DNA of 64,000 nt from an uncultured Flavobacteriales bacterium. Its GTDB lineage: Bacteria > Bacteroidota > Bacteroidia > CAIKAF01. The DNA lies in the NCBI GenBank assembly GCA_903825395.1, contig CAIKAF010000019.1, forward strand, positions 78,668 to 142,667, given 5' to 3'. Shown here in pieces: positions 53,190-62,916 of this stretch (positions are counted from its first letter, which is position 1; every line of letters begins with the position of its first letter). A program made the translations under genes and the position numbers. A model generated the notes under the pieces. It ran no database searches, was not told where the DNA came from, and worked only from the letters and a program-made list of their open reading frames with translations.

Positions 53190-53819
53190 ATGGGAAGAAG
53201 ACCAGTAAAAAAATTTAGGAGAGAGGACGATGAATTGAAAATCCAATGGCTTGCCATCATAGCACCCAAACTTTTTCAGGAGGGATTTCGGCAGTATTCC
53301 ATGGATGAAATTATTCAATGGGTGGGAGTATCTAAAGCTACTTTTTACAAATACTTCAGTTCTCGTGAAATGCTGATTGAAGAAATGTTAACCTTGAAGT
53401 TGACAGAAATTACAGCGTTTAAAGATATTTTATTTGAATTTGGTCGGCCTTACCATGAACGCTACACTTCGGCGATGACCTTGTTGGAAAAGGCCTTAAA
53501 TCCGCTGTCATATAAGTTCCTAGATGATGTTCAACAAACTCACCCTGAACAATTGACCCAAATTTTTCAGTTTATCGAGTTTAGCTTACAGTGGCTTGAA
53601 CAATTTTATGTGGAAGGAATGCGTGACAATGGTTTAAAGCAGGTCAACCCGAAACTGCTGCTTATGGCCGATGGAGCGTTCTTAAACGCCTTAATAATGA
53701 CCCCATCTAAATTAAAAAAGACGGGGTTCTGCGTTGGTGAGGCTGTTCGTCATTACTTTGATTTAAGGGCTTATAGCTTGCGACAAATAGAAAAGGTAGG
53801 CGAACTGAAGTTCTCCTAA
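53190..53819 (+). CDS. TetR/AcrR family transcriptional regulator
   Basis: The 209-residue protein has an N-terminal helix-turn-helix: FQEGFRQYSMDEIIQWVGVSKATFYKYFSSREMLIEEML (about residues 33-70), with the usual ligand-binding C-terminal helices after it. It is divergent from alkB across 90 bp and probably represses it, responding to an acyl or alkane ligand; that is inference. Confidence 0.92.
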   Translation: MGRRPVKKFRREDDELKIQWLAIIAPKLFQEGFRQYSMDEIIQWVGVSKATFYKYFSSREMLIEEMLTLKLTEITAFKDILFEFGRPYHERYTSAMTLLEKALNPLSYKFLDDVQQTHPEQLTQIFQFIEFSLQWLEQFYVEGMRDNGLKQVNPKLLLMADGAFLNALIMTPSKLKKTGFCVGEAVRHYFDLRAYSLRQIEKVGELKFS

Positions 53820-53850
53820 ATGCTTTGGCAAAGGTGAAAGATTTGTCACC

Positions 53851-53858
53851 TATCTTCG
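53851..53858 (+). promoter_or_regulatory. -7 box (TATCTTCG) before the GH25 gene
   Basis: TATCTTCG fits TAnnTTyG; TTTG at 53824-53827 lies 23 bp upstream. The ATG at 53868 follows after 9 nt. Confidence 0.4.
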
Positions 53859-53867
53859 TGGTTGAAA

Positions 53868-54692
53868 ATGAATGGTCGAATCATGACTTTCTTGGCTTTA
53901 GGAATTGCCCTACTCTTAATAGGATTGGCTCTCAGCCGCCCTTATTGGAGGTTGCTTCGAAAACGTGTTCTGAATCAATCATCTGAAGTTGCAATTCATC
54001 AAGGCAATTGTACCTATTCCAGCCCAGGGGTTGCTTTACCCAATTATTTCCAGTTGGTTGGGATTGATGTTTCTCATCATCAAGGACTAATTGATTGGAA
54101 GAAGGTGAAGTCCGCTTATGTGAAATCTAAACCCTTGTCTTTTGTGTTTGTACGAGCCACGTATGGACGCTGGAAAAACGATAAGTATTTCACCTACAAT
54201 TGGAAGGCAACTGCACAGGTCGGACTGCTTCGTGGAGCCTATCATTATTATTTGCCAACTCAGTCGGCAGTGGCTCAAGCAGAAAAATTTCTGAGCAGGG
54301 TGTGCGGGCCCGATGGAAAATATCAAGGAGATTTGCCCCCCGTGCTTGATGTGGAAGATCCACCAAAGGGAATTTCTAGAGATGAATTTCATAGGGAGAT
54401 ACAGCAATGGTTGGAGCTTGTAGAACACCGGACCGGGCATAGGCCTATTTTATATTCAGGGGCTACATTTTACCGGGTGAATTTATATCCTGCATTTAAG
54501 TCATACCCATTGTGGGTAGCCCATTACCAAAATAATCAGCCATCTATTCCCCACACTCAAAGCTGGGATGTCTGGCAGTTCACAGATAAGGCAAGAATTA
54601 ATGGCATTTGCGTCCCTGTTGATTTAAATGTTTGCCCTCATATACCCTCATTTTTCCCGCAGCATGCCCTGAGGACTCTGCATGGAAGTTAA
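53868..54692 (+). CDS. Glycoside hydrolase family 25 (lysozyme)
   Basis: From ATG 53868 the product has 274 residues with an N-terminal membrane anchor (TFLALGIALLLIGLAL). The GH25 domain begins GIDVSHHQGLIDWKKVK (D at about 68 is the usual catalytic-side residue), followed by FVFVRATYGRW, GAYHYYLPTQSAVAQAEKFL and the DVEDPPKG site with the catalytic acids. It cleaves the beta-1,4 bond of peptidoglycan in the periplasm or outside. Confidence 0.92.
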   Translation: MNGRIMTFLALGIALLLIGLALSRPYWRLLRKRVLNQSSEVAIHQGNCTYSSPGVALPNYFQLVGIDVSHHQGLIDWKKVKSAYVKSKPLSFVFVRATYGRWKNDKYFTYNWKATAQVGLLRGAYHYYLPTQSAVAQAEKFLSRVCGPDGKYQGDLPPVLDVEDPPKGISRDEFHREIQQWLELVEHRTGHRPILYSGATFYRVNLYPAFKSYPLWVAHYQNNQPSIPHTQSWDVWQFTDKARINGICVPVDLNVCPHIPSFFPQHALRTLHGS

Positions 54693-54772
54693 GCTCCAGG
54701 CTTGTCTTTTTGGGCTTCATTGCATTTAAGTACATTTGCTAACGGTCTATAGTCACTTTATATTCTGATTTG

Positions 54773-55972
54773 ATGCACTTTTACCTGTTTGATTTATCTT
54801 CGGCTGTAGCGCATTTATGGCCTTTTACACTAAGTCGAAGTCCGGCTGATATCCCCGTTGGAATGTTAAGTTTACGGGCAAAGTGGGATGCCATGTTCCC
54901 GGAAAAATTATTGGGAGTTATTCCCAGACCATCAGCCGCATGGCATCCCCATCCTTTTGCGTACGATACCATTCAATACCCCGCCTTGTGCATTGCTTCT
55001 CAGTGTTTTCCAAGTTCAGGTTTGCTTGAGGAAGCGAATGGGTTATTGCCCGGTCAATCGTTATGGCAGGGAGATCAATTGTTGGCCTTTTGTGCCAACA
55101 ACCTGCAGCAGATGAATGAAGAGGCACATCAACCGCAAACGGAGTTGGCCATACAATCAAACCATTCGGTTCGGCTGCTGGACAGGATATGGAAAATCCA
55201 AGAGCATATTTCGGTTGAATTTAAGGTCGATTTTGCACTGAAACCGCTTCCTTTTTCTCCGTTGCCTGAAGAATGGGGGAATCGAATCATAGGTCCTCCA
55301 GATCGCATCCATTTGGCTCCAGGCGCCAAAATTTTTGGGTCAATTCTGAATACCACCACAGGAGATATTTATGTTGACAAGGACGCTGAAATCATGGAGG
55401 GCTGTATGGTTCGCGGACCTTTTTATTTGGGGCAGCACAGTGTCTTGAAAATGGGAACCCGGATTTATGGGCCTGTAGCAGCAGGGAAGTTTGTCAAATT
55501 GGGCGGAGAAATAGGGCAAAGTCAGATTTTTGATTTCAGCAATAAGGGGCACGAGGGCTATCTTGGGAATTCCGTTATTGGATCATGGTGTAATTTAGGC
55601 GCCGATACCAATAACAGCAATTTAAAAAACAATTATGCAGAGGTAAAGCTATGGAATCAAGCGTTAAAATCATTTGAATCTACGGGGCTTCAATTTTGCG
55701 GGTTGTTTATGGGAGACCATTCAAAAACCGGAATTAATACCATGTTCAATACTGGAACAGTGGTTGGATTCAGTTGCAATATTTTCGGTTCAGGTTTTCC
55801 TAGAAACATGATTCCTTCATTTCAGTGGGGAGGGGCTTCAGGGCTTATACCCTACAAGTTATCTGCGGCCAAAGAAACGGCTCGAGCCATGATGGGGAGA
55901 AGGAATATCCCATTTGATGAAGATCAGGCGTATTTATTCCAGCACATTCTGGACTTGGAAAAAGGGCAATGA
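54773..55972 (+). CDS. GlmU-like left-handed beta-helix protein
   Basis: The 399-residue product resembles the Bacteroidota GlmU-family proteins: a degenerate nucleotidyltransferase N-terminus (YLFDLSSAVAHLWPFTLSRSPADIPVGMLSLRAKWD) and a left-handed beta-helix C-terminal half with hexapeptide-type repeats (about 175-350; for example IFGSILNTTTGDIYVDKDAEIMEGCMVRGPFYLG and CNLGADTNNSNLKNNYAEVKLW). It may transfer an acetyl group to a sugar phosphate or nucleotidylate it. The classical GlmU motifs are not all visible, so activity is uncertain. It converges on lptD with a 5-bp gap. Confidence 0.75.
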   Translation: MHFYLFDLSSAVAHLWPFTLSRSPADIPVGMLSLRAKWDAMFPEKLLGVIPRPSAAWHPHPFAYDTIQYPALCIASQCFPSSGLLEEANGLLPGQSLWQGDQLLAFCANNLQQMNEEAHQPQTELAIQSNHSVRLLDRIWKIQEHISVEFKVDFALKPLPFSPLPEEWGNRIIGPPDRIHLAPGAKIFGSILNTTTGDIYVDKDAEIMEGCMVRGPFYLGQHSVLKMGTRIYGPVAAGKFVKLGGEIGQSQIFDFSNKGHEGYLGNSVIGSWCNLGADTNNSNLKNNYAEVKLWNQALKSFESTGLQFCGLFMGDHSKTGINTMFNTGTVVGFSCNIFGSGFPRNMIPSFQWGGASGLIPYKLSAAKETARAMMGRRNIPFDEDQAYLFQHILDLEKGQ

Positions 55973-55977
55973 TTGCC

Positions 55978-58584
55978 TTAATTATTAAACCAGCCTCGTT
56001 GCCTGTTCAGGCGTAGAGCCTGAAGCAAAGGGCTTTTTACGTTAATGGTAAAATTATAGCTCTGCCGGAACCCGAAAGGAATGACGGAAATGCGGAGTTC
56101 CCAACAATGCATATCTCTGAAAATATCGATGGAGCTGGTGGATATTTGTCCATTCGCCAAATCGTAGTTCAAGTTCATGGCTAATTTCCATTTTGGAGTC
56201 AAATTAATATCCCCCGCCAATCCAATGGTATGCGTTACTGTAGATCGATCAAAGGGCTTGTTGTACGAGATATTGTAATTGACCTGCAAGCTGTATGGAA
56301 CATTGAAGTCAATAAAATAATTGTAGAAATTGGGAGTAGATAGCAGCTGTTCTTCGTCTTCATTTCGAGCTTTCGCTTTGCGCTGACCACGGTAGGTGAA
56401 TCCGGCAGCAAGTGCTACCTGAGTAGTTCGGAACAATTCCCCTTTTTCTACCATAAAGGCATCAATGCGTTGGGCTTGCCCATTGATGAATGTGAATTGG
56501 TAGGGATCAAACGCTGCGTTTAAATTGATGTTCAACATTTTAAACAAGGTGGTTCGTGCGCTTAAACTCAGGTTAGAGAGATTTAAGGAGTCTCTGGCTA
56601 AATCATAATTAATACCGAGTCTTAACTGTTCAATTAAGGCTACACGACGGTCTTTAGAAACACTATCTCGGGCGGAAGGAGATAGTTTTGCTTCAAGCCG
56701 GTTGTTGATTCCCAACGAAATAAGACCGCTTTGGCCAGCAGGACTTGCCCCATACAACCCAATTTGCCCAGGACTGTATGATGTAAGTTGCCCATTGTTT
56801 CCAAAGTATCCGGTTTTTACCTCAGACAAATCGGGTCTATATGAAAAAGCGATGGCCGGACTCATGGTATGACGAAGACCTTTCAATCTGCCCAGAGGAA
56901 GAGTTAACGTGGAAAAAATATTGGTGGACACATTAACAGAGATGTCCATCTGTCGATTGGAATGAAAACCGCGTATGGTATCTGAAATGACCTGACCTGT
57001 TCCGTCCAAGTACCGGTTTAAGGACCAGAGGTGCCAACGCTCATCGTAGCGGACAGAGGGAGTAATGAAAATGTATTGGCCTAATGTTAGGTTGGTGTTA
57101 AGATTGATTTCATGGCGCATGCCCGAATTGATCCGGTTTAATTCGTCTAAAGGTTGCCTGAAAAGTAGTGAATCAAGGGTGTTTAATTGGTTTGCAGATT
57201 GCAAGCGGTAGGTCAAGCCAATTTGTTCATACCACTTTGTTTTTCCTAAGGCAATTTTTCGCTTAAAGGGGGTAATTCTTGAGACATTTAAGACCAATTC
57301 AGGAAAGGAAAACGAAACTGCGCTGGTAGAAGTATTTTGAAAATGCCGAATGGAAGCAGCTAAGTTTACTGGGCTGTTTCGAAATCGCTTTGTGATGCTG
57401 ATGTTCGAGTTGAATTGGTTTTGAGTGATTGCATTGACACTCCCTGCATTTAGCCGGTTGAACCCTGAAGTTTGTACATTAACGTCTGCTTTAAAATTAA
57501 AAGTGGGATGAGCCTTGGGGTCTTGGTTGTGCGACCAGTTGACGGAAAAGTCCCTGGACTGTTGAAAGTCAGAGGGAATCTCGGGATCTCCAGTTTGAAA
57601 TTGACTGAACTTTAAAGCCAACCGCCCAGAGTGCTTATACTTTTCAATGTAGCGGAGTTCAGTGCGTGCCCCAAAGCTGAGGCTGGAAAAAATATCGCCT
57701 GTTATGGAAAGGTCCATAAAATCATTAAGGCCGAAATAATATCCGAAATTGCGAAGAAAAAAACCATAAGCTCCCTGTTCTCCATACTCGGGCAATAAAA
57801 TGCCTGAGGATCTAAATTCCATGCTAGGAAAGAAGCCAAAAGGCAAGGCTAGTGGAGTAGGGACTTCGCTGATTCTCAAAACGGCTGGGCCGGTAACTAC
57901 TTTATCGTCGGGAATCACTTTTGCTTTGGAAGTGGCAATGTCAAAATGGGGGTGTTCCTTATCAGAACAGGTTGTAAACCGGGCATTTTTAATGTACAGT
58001 ACATCGTTCGCTTCTTTTTTCGCAACTTGACCATGAAGGTATGTGTCTCCGTCGTTTGTTATAGCCTCCTTAATAATGCCCCGTTTTGTTTCAAAATTGT
58101 AATCCATCTCAAGGGCGTCAAATCCTTTTCCATTTTCAGTGAAAACGGGTTTGCCTTGCAATTGCCCTGATGGGTCTGGAGTTCCTCGGGCATGGATTAA
58201 CTTATTTCCCATAGACATGGAAATAAAATTGGCTTTGAGGTCAATTTTGTCGTACTGCAGCTCCACGCTGTCGTGTAGGCTAATTGTTTCATCAGATAGA
58301 TTTAGAACCAAGCTATCTGCTGCAGAATACACCACAGGAAAATCTAAGCCTGATTCTTTTCGTTTGATTTCAGGAGGTTTAGTTCCGGTATCGGGGGGAG
58401 AACTGGATTGATTTAAACTGTCACTGGAAATGGTTGTAAATAGGGAGTCATTAGGCTCCGAACTAGAATTGACGATAGGATTATTAACCTGCCCAGCATT
58501 GGGAATGGGGGCCGCCTTCCTACTTGAGCAGGCCAACAAACTTGTTATTAAAACCGTTAATAAAATTAAGTGTCGAAACTGCAT
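55978..58584 (-). CDS. lptD: LPS-assembly outer-membrane protein (Bacteroidota LptD)
   Basis: The 868-residue product begins with a hydrophobic signal (HLILLTVLITSLLACSS) containing a possible lipobox. The N-terminal OstA-like beta-jellyroll (about 95-260) shows LHDSVELQYDKIDLKANFISM, AKKEANDVLYIKNARFTTCSD and the LPT entry ALPFGFFPSMEFRSSGILLPEYGEQGAYGFFLRNFGYYF. A long C-terminal beta-barrel follows. LptD inserts LPS into the outer leaflet. It is divergent from the amidase gene, 64 bp apart, and the whole set up to the L31 gene is a conserved-looking block. Confidence 0.9.
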   Translation of the reverse strand: MQFRHLILLTVLITSLLACSSRKAAPIPNAGQVNNPIVNSSSEPNDSLFTTISSDSLNQSSSPPDTGTKPPEIKRKESGLDFPVVYSAADSLVLNLSDETISLHDSVELQYDKIDLKANFISMSMGNKLIHARGTPDPSGQLQGKPVFTENGKGFDALEMDYNFETKRGIIKEAITNDGDTYLHGQVAKKEANDVLYIKNARFTTCSDKEHPHFDIATSKAKVIPDDKVVTGPAVLRISEVPTPLALPFGFFPSMEFRSSGILLPEYGEQGAYGFFLRNFGYYFGLNDFMDLSITGDIFSSLSFGARTELRYIEKYKHSGRLALKFSQFQTGDPEIPSDFQQSRDFSVNWSHNQDPKAHPTFNFKADVNVQTSGFNRLNAGSVNAITQNQFNSNISITKRFRNSPVNLAASIRHFQNTSTSAVSFSFPELVLNVSRITPFKRKIALGKTKWYEQIGLTYRLQSANQLNTLDSLLFRQPLDELNRINSGMRHEINLNTNLTLGQYIFITPSVRYDERWHLWSLNRYLDGTGQVISDTIRGFHSNRQMDISVNVSTNIFSTLTLPLGRLKGLRHTMSPAIAFSYRPDLSEVKTGYFGNNGQLTSYSPGQIGLYGASPAGQSGLISLGINNRLEAKLSPSARDSVSKDRRVALIEQLRLGINYDLARDSLNLSNLSLSARTTLFKMLNINLNAAFDPYQFTFINGQAQRIDAFMVEKGELFRTTQVALAAGFTYRGQRKAKARNEDEEQLLSTPNFYNYFIDFNVPYSLQVNYNISYNKPFDRSTVTHTIGLAGDINLTPKWKLAMNLNYDLANGQISTSSIDIFRDMHCWELRISVIPFGFRQSYNFTINVKSPLLQALRLNRQRGWFNN

Positions 58585-58648
58585 TTCAGCACAAAGGAAG
58601 GGTAAATTTGCATGGTTTTTGTTTCAATTTTGCCATAAATTAGAGCCA

Positions 58649-59824
58649 ATGCACCTGCGAAAGACGGATAAATTTCGAATATTAAAGGGTTTTTTCCTTG
58701 GTTTAACAATTTATTTGCTTGCTTTTTCTGTTGAGGGACAAGGAGTTCGAACTGTTGTTATTGATGCAGGCCATGGGGGTAAAGATCCCGGTTGTCATGG
58801 CTCCATTATCTATGAGAAAGAAGTGTGCTTAAAGGTTGCATTGGCATTAGGGAAACAAATCAATGAATACTATCCAGATGTCAAGGTTGTTTACACACGC
58901 CAAAGGGATGAATTCGTAGAATTATACCGACGGGCTCAAATTGCCAATGAAGCCGATGCTGATTTATTTATTTGCATCCACGTTAATTCTGCTGGTAGTG
59001 CTTCGGCACATGGTGCTGAAACCTATGTGCTTGGTTTGCATCGAACCGAAGACAACTTGCGGGTAGCTAAGCGAGAGAATGCTTCGGTGAGTTTTGAGAC
59101 CGATGTAAAGAAGAACTACGAGGGATTTGACCCGAACAGCGATGAGGGAAACATTATTTTCTCGATGTTTCAGTCGGCATATTTAAATCAAAGTCTTGAG
59201 TTTGCCGGTTTGGTTCAACATCGCTTTGAACACCATGCGAAGCGCCACAATAGGGGAGTCCGTCAGGCCGGTTTTTTGGTTTTGGTTAAAACTGCCATGC
59301 CCTCAGTATTGATTGAAACCGGTTTTGCCACCCACCCTGGTGATGAGGCTTTTCTAGGTTCGGCTGAAGGCGTTCGATTAATGGCCGAGTCGATTTTCCT
59401 GGCTTTTGCAGATTATAAAAAATCAAACGAAGGAAAAGGATATTCAGGTTTGCATAAACCTCATCCCTTATTAAAACACGGCAATAACGCCTCGCAGGAA
59501 CATATAAAACCAGATGCTGTTACCAAGCCTGAATCAGAACAAGAAGCTGAGAGTGCTTATTTTTCAGTTCAATTCTTTTCCGCTAAAACAAAATTCTCAG
59601 ATTCCGACGCTCGTTTTTCATCCATAAATCAGGTGCATTGTATTCCCAGGTCGGATGGATGGTTTGCCTTTTTAAGCGGGCGATTTATGGAAGAAAATGA
59701 AGCCAAGGCAAGGCTGAATGAATTAAAGGCAAAAGGATACTCAGATGCTTTTTTGGTTGGGGTGGTAGCTGGGGTTAAAACAAGCCTTGATGCCGTAAGG
59801 GAATCCCTAAAAAAAAAGAAGTAA
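58649..59824 (+). CDS. N-acetylmuramoyl-L-alanine amidase (AmiC-like)
   Basis: ATG 58649 gives 391 residues (MHLRKTDKFRILKGFFLGLTIYL, an N-terminal signal or anchor). The zinc amidase domain shows VVIDAGHGGKDPGCHGSIIYEKEVCLKVALALG, a second zinc ligand in FICIHVNSAG and the catalytic glutamate in SVLIETGFATHPGDEAFL. A C-terminal SPOR-like stretch (about 300-385, YFSVQFFSAKTKFSDSDARFSSINQVHCI) may bind denuded glycan. It cleaves peptide stems from peptidoglycan in the periplasm, for daughter-cell separation. It heads a plus-strand run with mlaD. Confidence 0.93.
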   Translation: MHLRKTDKFRILKGFFLGLTIYLLAFSVEGQGVRTVVIDAGHGGKDPGCHGSIIYEKEVCLKVALALGKQINEYYPDVKVVYTRQRDEFVELYRRAQIANEADADLFICIHVNSAGSASAHGAETYVLGLHRTEDNLRVAKRENASVSFETDVKKNYEGFDPNSDEGNIIFSMFQSAYLNQSLEFAGLVQHRFEHHAKRHNRGVRQAGFLVLVKTAMPSVLIETGFATHPGDEAFLGSAEGVRLMAESIFLAFADYKKSNEGKGYSGLHKPHPLLKHGNNASQEHIKPDAVTKPESEQEAESAYFSVQFFSAKTKFSDSDARFSSINQVHCIPRSDGWFAFLSGRFMEENEAKARLNELKAKGYSDAFLVGVVAGVKTSLDAVRESLKKKK

Positions 59825-59829
59825 GTTTG
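59822..59829 (+). promoter_or_regulatory. -7 box (TAAGTTTG) before the MlaD gene
   Basis: TAAGTTTG overlaps the amidase stop codon and ends 15 nt before the mlaD ATG, so mlaD may have a promoter of its own in addition to read-through. Confidence 0.45.
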
Positions 59830-59844
59830 TACTGAAACACAGCA

Positions 59845-60789
59845 ATGCATTTGAAAATTAGCAGAGAAATAAAAGTCGCCCTATTTGCCGCCGCTACCTT
59901 AGCGCTTACAATCTGGGGGTTCTACTTCTTAAAAGGTCAGGACATTTTTAAGCCGGGGCGAACCTTGTATGTTGTGTTTCCTCATGCGGGGTATATTGAG
60001 CCATCTACCCCTGTTGTGGTGAACGGGTACAAAATTGGAATTGTTTCAGATACGAGGTTAATGGATGCCGTAGAAGGAACAGTTTTGGTTGAACTTCAAA
60101 TTACAGAAGATGATTTATTTCTGGACAAGGAAAGTGAGGCCATTATTTCATCGCCCGGCCTAATTGCGGCAAACGTTATTGACATAAAGCTTGGAAAATC
60201 AGGACAGGAAGTAGCGGATGGAGATACCTTGCGTGCAGGAGTCAGTTTGGGCATTGAAGCAACAATGATGAATATCGTTGAGCCCTTGCAGAAAAATATG
60301 AATTCGGTGCTGATTGATTTGGATTCTGTTTTGGTGCCGATGAAGTCCTCCTTACCTGCTACGGTAGATAATCTGAATCGTTTAATTACGGATGTAGATA
60401 ATTTGGTTAGAACCAATAACGGAAAGGTGAGCAGTATTCTTGGAAATGCAGAGAAGATCATGGCCACATTGGCCAGAAACGAACGTCAGCTGGATAGCAT
60501 GATCGGTAATTTAAATCGCTTTTCAGATACCTTAGCCTCAGTTGAATTGGCTAAAACAGTAGCCACAACCCAGCAGGCCATGGCTGAGGTGAAAAAGTTG
60601 CTGGAAGGAATCAATCAAGGCGAGGGTACCCTTGGGCAATTGGTTAAAAGCGATGCCATGCATCAAAGATTGGATTCCACAGCGATGAGTTTGCAGCAGT
60701 TGATGACGGAAATCAACGAGCATCCTGAGCGGTTTTTGCATTTTTCTCTGATTCACATCAACAAAAACAAGGATAAATCCATTAAATAA
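59845..60789 (+). CDS. MlaD family (MCE domain) lipid-transport protein
   Basis: The 314-residue product has one N-terminal transmembrane helix (ALFAAATLALTIWGFYFL) and an MCE domain (about 35-115: RTLYVVFPHAGYIEPSTPVVVNGYKIGIVSDTRL), followed by a long helical region (SVLIDLDSVLVPMKSSLPATVDNLNRLI and on), as in inner-membrane MCE subunits. MCE proteins move phospholipids between membranes. It probably works with MlaE/F subunits encoded elsewhere. Confidence 0.9.
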   Translation: MHLKISREIKVALFAAATLALTIWGFYFLKGQDIFKPGRTLYVVFPHAGYIEPSTPVVVNGYKIGIVSDTRLMDAVEGTVLVELQITEDDLFLDKESEAIISSPGLIAANVIDIKLGKSGQEVADGDTLRAGVSLGIEATMMNIVEPLQKNMNSVLIDLDSVLVPMKSSLPATVDNLNRLITDVDNLVRTNNGKVSSILGNAEKIMATLARNERQLDSMIGNLNRFSDTLASVELAKTVATTQQAMAEVKKLLEGINQGEGTLGQLVKSDAMHQRLDSTAMSLQQLMTEINEHPERFLHFSLIHINKNKDKSIK

Positions 60790-60811
60790 TTGGAGTCTTC
60801 TGAATAAGGTT

Positions 60812-62113
60812 ATGGTAGAACAGGTCCTTTTTATTCTCATGCTGACCATAGGGGTTGGCTTTTTTGTAAGAAGCATTGGGAAAATTCGCCGAAATATCTT
60901 TTTAGGTCGGCCACTGCAAATCAACGATAGAAAGCCTGAGCGCTGGAAAACAATGGCCAGGGTTGCCTTAGGTCAATCTAAGATGGTGGTGCGTCCGGTG
61001 GCCGGTTTTTTCCATATTCTAATTTATGTTGGGTTTGTTTTAATCAATATTGAGGTCCTGGAAATTGTGCTGGATGGCATTACGGGATCTCATAGGTTGT
61101 TTGCTGTTTATTTGGGTGGTTTTTATGCAATAGCCATAGGCTTTTTTGAGATTTTGGCGGTGTTGGTTATGCTGGCTTGCATTGTTTTTTTAGCACGAAG
61201 GATTTCCGGCTCACCCCCTCGCTTATCTTCATCCCAATTAAAAGGATGGGCCAATACAGACGCCCTATTGATTTTAGGGATTGAATTGGTTTTGATGACC
61301 GCGCTACTGTTGATGAATGCAGCAGAAGGAGCCATGCCGGGTGCTGAAGTTGCTCCTTTTTTGGTGAGTTCATTGATTAGCCCCTTATTTTCTGGCGTAA
61401 GTGCAGAAACACTTCATTGGATTGAGCGGCTGGCTTGGTGGTTTCATGCGGCAGGAATTCTTGGTTTTTTGAACTATCTGCCTTTCTCAAAGCATTTTCA
61501 TATTGTATTGGCTTTTCCAAATGTTTGGTATAGCAATTTAGAGCCCAAAGGCAAATTCGCCAATCACCAAGCCGTTAAGCGTGAAGTGGAATTGATGATG
61601 AACCCAGAGGCTGAAGTTCAAGCCGCACCCGCAGAATCGGAACTACCCGTTAAATTTGGAGCAAAGGATGTCCAAGACCTAAGCTGGAAACAATTGCTGG
61701 ATGCCTATTCATGTACGGAATGTGGGCGGTGCAGCAGTGAATGTCCGGCACATCAAACGGGGAAATTGCTTTCGCCGAGGAAAATCATGATGGACACTCG
61801 TGACCGGCTGGAAGAAGTGGGTAGGAATATCGATGCACACGGTAAAGAGTATTCTGATGGAAAATCACTGCTGGGCGATTTCATTACCGAGGAAGAATTG
61901 TGGGCCTGTACCACTTGCAATGCCTGCACTCAAGCATGTCCGGTTAATATTGACCCTTTGAGTATTATTATGGATTTAAGGCGGGAATTGGTTCTGGAGC
62001 AAAGCAAGGCGCCGGGCTCCTTGACGGCTATGTTTAACAACGTAGAAAACAATGCAGCGCCTTGGCCATTTTCTCCTTCTGACCGTGGGAATTGGCGTCA
62101 AACTTCTCATTAA
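60812..62113 (+). CDS. Membrane-bound 4Fe-4S dicluster protein (HdrD/GlpC-like)
   Basis: The 433-residue protein has about four transmembrane helices in the first 240 residues (heme-type membrane part resembling NarI), then a soluble domain with two ferredoxin-type clusters: CTECGRCSSECP (about 303-314) and CTTCNACTQACP (about 370-381). It is followed at once by a cysteine-rich CCG-domain protein, the typical HdrD split. It likely passes electrons between a quinone or other carrier and the partner protein; substrate unknown. Confidence 0.88.
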   Translation: MVEQVLFILMLTIGVGFFVRSIGKIRRNIFLGRPLQINDRKPERWKTMARVALGQSKMVVRPVAGFFHILIYVGFVLINIEVLEIVLDGITGSHRLFAVYLGGFYAIAIGFFEILAVLVMLACIVFLARRISGSPPRLSSSQLKGWANTDALLILGIELVLMTALLLMNAAEGAMPGAEVAPFLVSSLISPLFSGVSAETLHWIERLAWWFHAAGILGFLNYLPFSKHFHIVLAFPNVWYSNLEPKGKFANHQAVKREVELMMNPEAEVQAAPAESELPVKFGAKDVQDLSWKQLLDAYSCTECGRCSSECPAHQTGKLLSPRKIMMDTRDRLEEVGRNIDAHGKEYSDGKSLLGDFITEEELWACTTCNACTQACPVNIDPLSIIMDLRRELVLEQSKAPGSLTAMFNNVENNAAPWPFSPSDRGNWRQTSH

Positions 62114-62124
62114 AATTTAGCACC

Positions 62125-62916
62125 GTGGAAACGCAATTAAACCCTATTCCCAGTTTAGCAGAATTGGCAGCAGAAGGCAAAGTGCCTGAAGTTGTTTTTT
62201 GGGTTGGCTGTGCAGGCAGTTTTGATGACCGAGCAAAACGAGTAACGCAACAAATAGCTCGAATCCTGCAACATGCCGGAATACATTTCGCTATTTTAGG
62301 CGAAGAAGAAGCCTGTACCGGTGATCCAGCAAAGCGGGCTGGGAACGAATTTCTTTTTCAAATGATGGCCTTTCAAAACATTCAAGTGTTGAATGGATAT
62401 GGGGTTAAGAAATTGGTAACGGGATGCCCCCATTGTTTCAATACCATTAAAAATGAATACCCTGATTTGGGAGGTCATTATGAAGTCATTCACCATGCCA
62501 GTCTGATTCAGGAATTGTTGGATTCAGGAAAGCTAAGCGTTCGCGGCGGTGCATTTAAAGGTAAAAAAATCACCTTTCATGATTCCTGCTATTTGGGAAG
62601 GGCCAATGGGATTTATGAGGCTCCCAGACAGGTACTGGAGGCTTTGGATGCCGATTTGGCCGAAATGAAAAAGAGCAGAGCCCATGGATTGTGTTGTGGG
62701 GCCGGAGGAGCTCAAATGTTTAAGGAAGCTGAAAAGGGCGTAGCCGAGGTGAATCATGTGCGGGCAGAACAGGCTTTGGAAACGGGAGCTGAAATTATCG
62801 CGGTGGGCTGTCCGTTTTGCCATACTATGATGAGCGATGGTGTTAAACACCATAATAAGGAAATGGAGGTGAAGGTTATGGATATTGCTGAAGTCATTGG
62901 GCATGGATTACACTGA
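62125..62916 (+). CDS. CCG-domain (Fe-S)-binding protein
   Basis: The GTG at 62125 gives 263 residues; a TTG at 62092 would overlap the upstream gene. Cysteine-rich CCG motifs are visible: VFWVGCAGSFDDR with EEEACTGDPAKR, then VTGCPHCFNTIKNEYPDLGG, HDSCYLGRANGIYEAPRQVLEALD, and HGLCCGAGGAQMF, matching subunits of heterodisulfide reductase and GlpC-type enzymes. It probably binds a non-cubane or [4Fe-4S] cluster and pairs with the membrane protein upstream. Overlaps the next gene by 14 bp. Confidence 0.88.
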   Translation: METQLNPIPSLAELAAEGKVPEVVFWVGCAGSFDDRAKRVTQQIARILQHAGIHFAILGEEEACTGDPAKRAGNEFLFQMMAFQNIQVLNGYGVKKLVTGCPHCFNTIKNEYPDLGGHYEVIHHASLIQELLDSGKLSVRGGAFKGKKITFHDSCYLGRANGIYEAPRQVLEALDADLAEMKKSRAHGLCCGAGGAQMFKEAEKGVAEVNHVRAEQALETGAEIIAVGCPFCHTMMSDGVKHHNKEMEVKVMDIAEVIGHGLH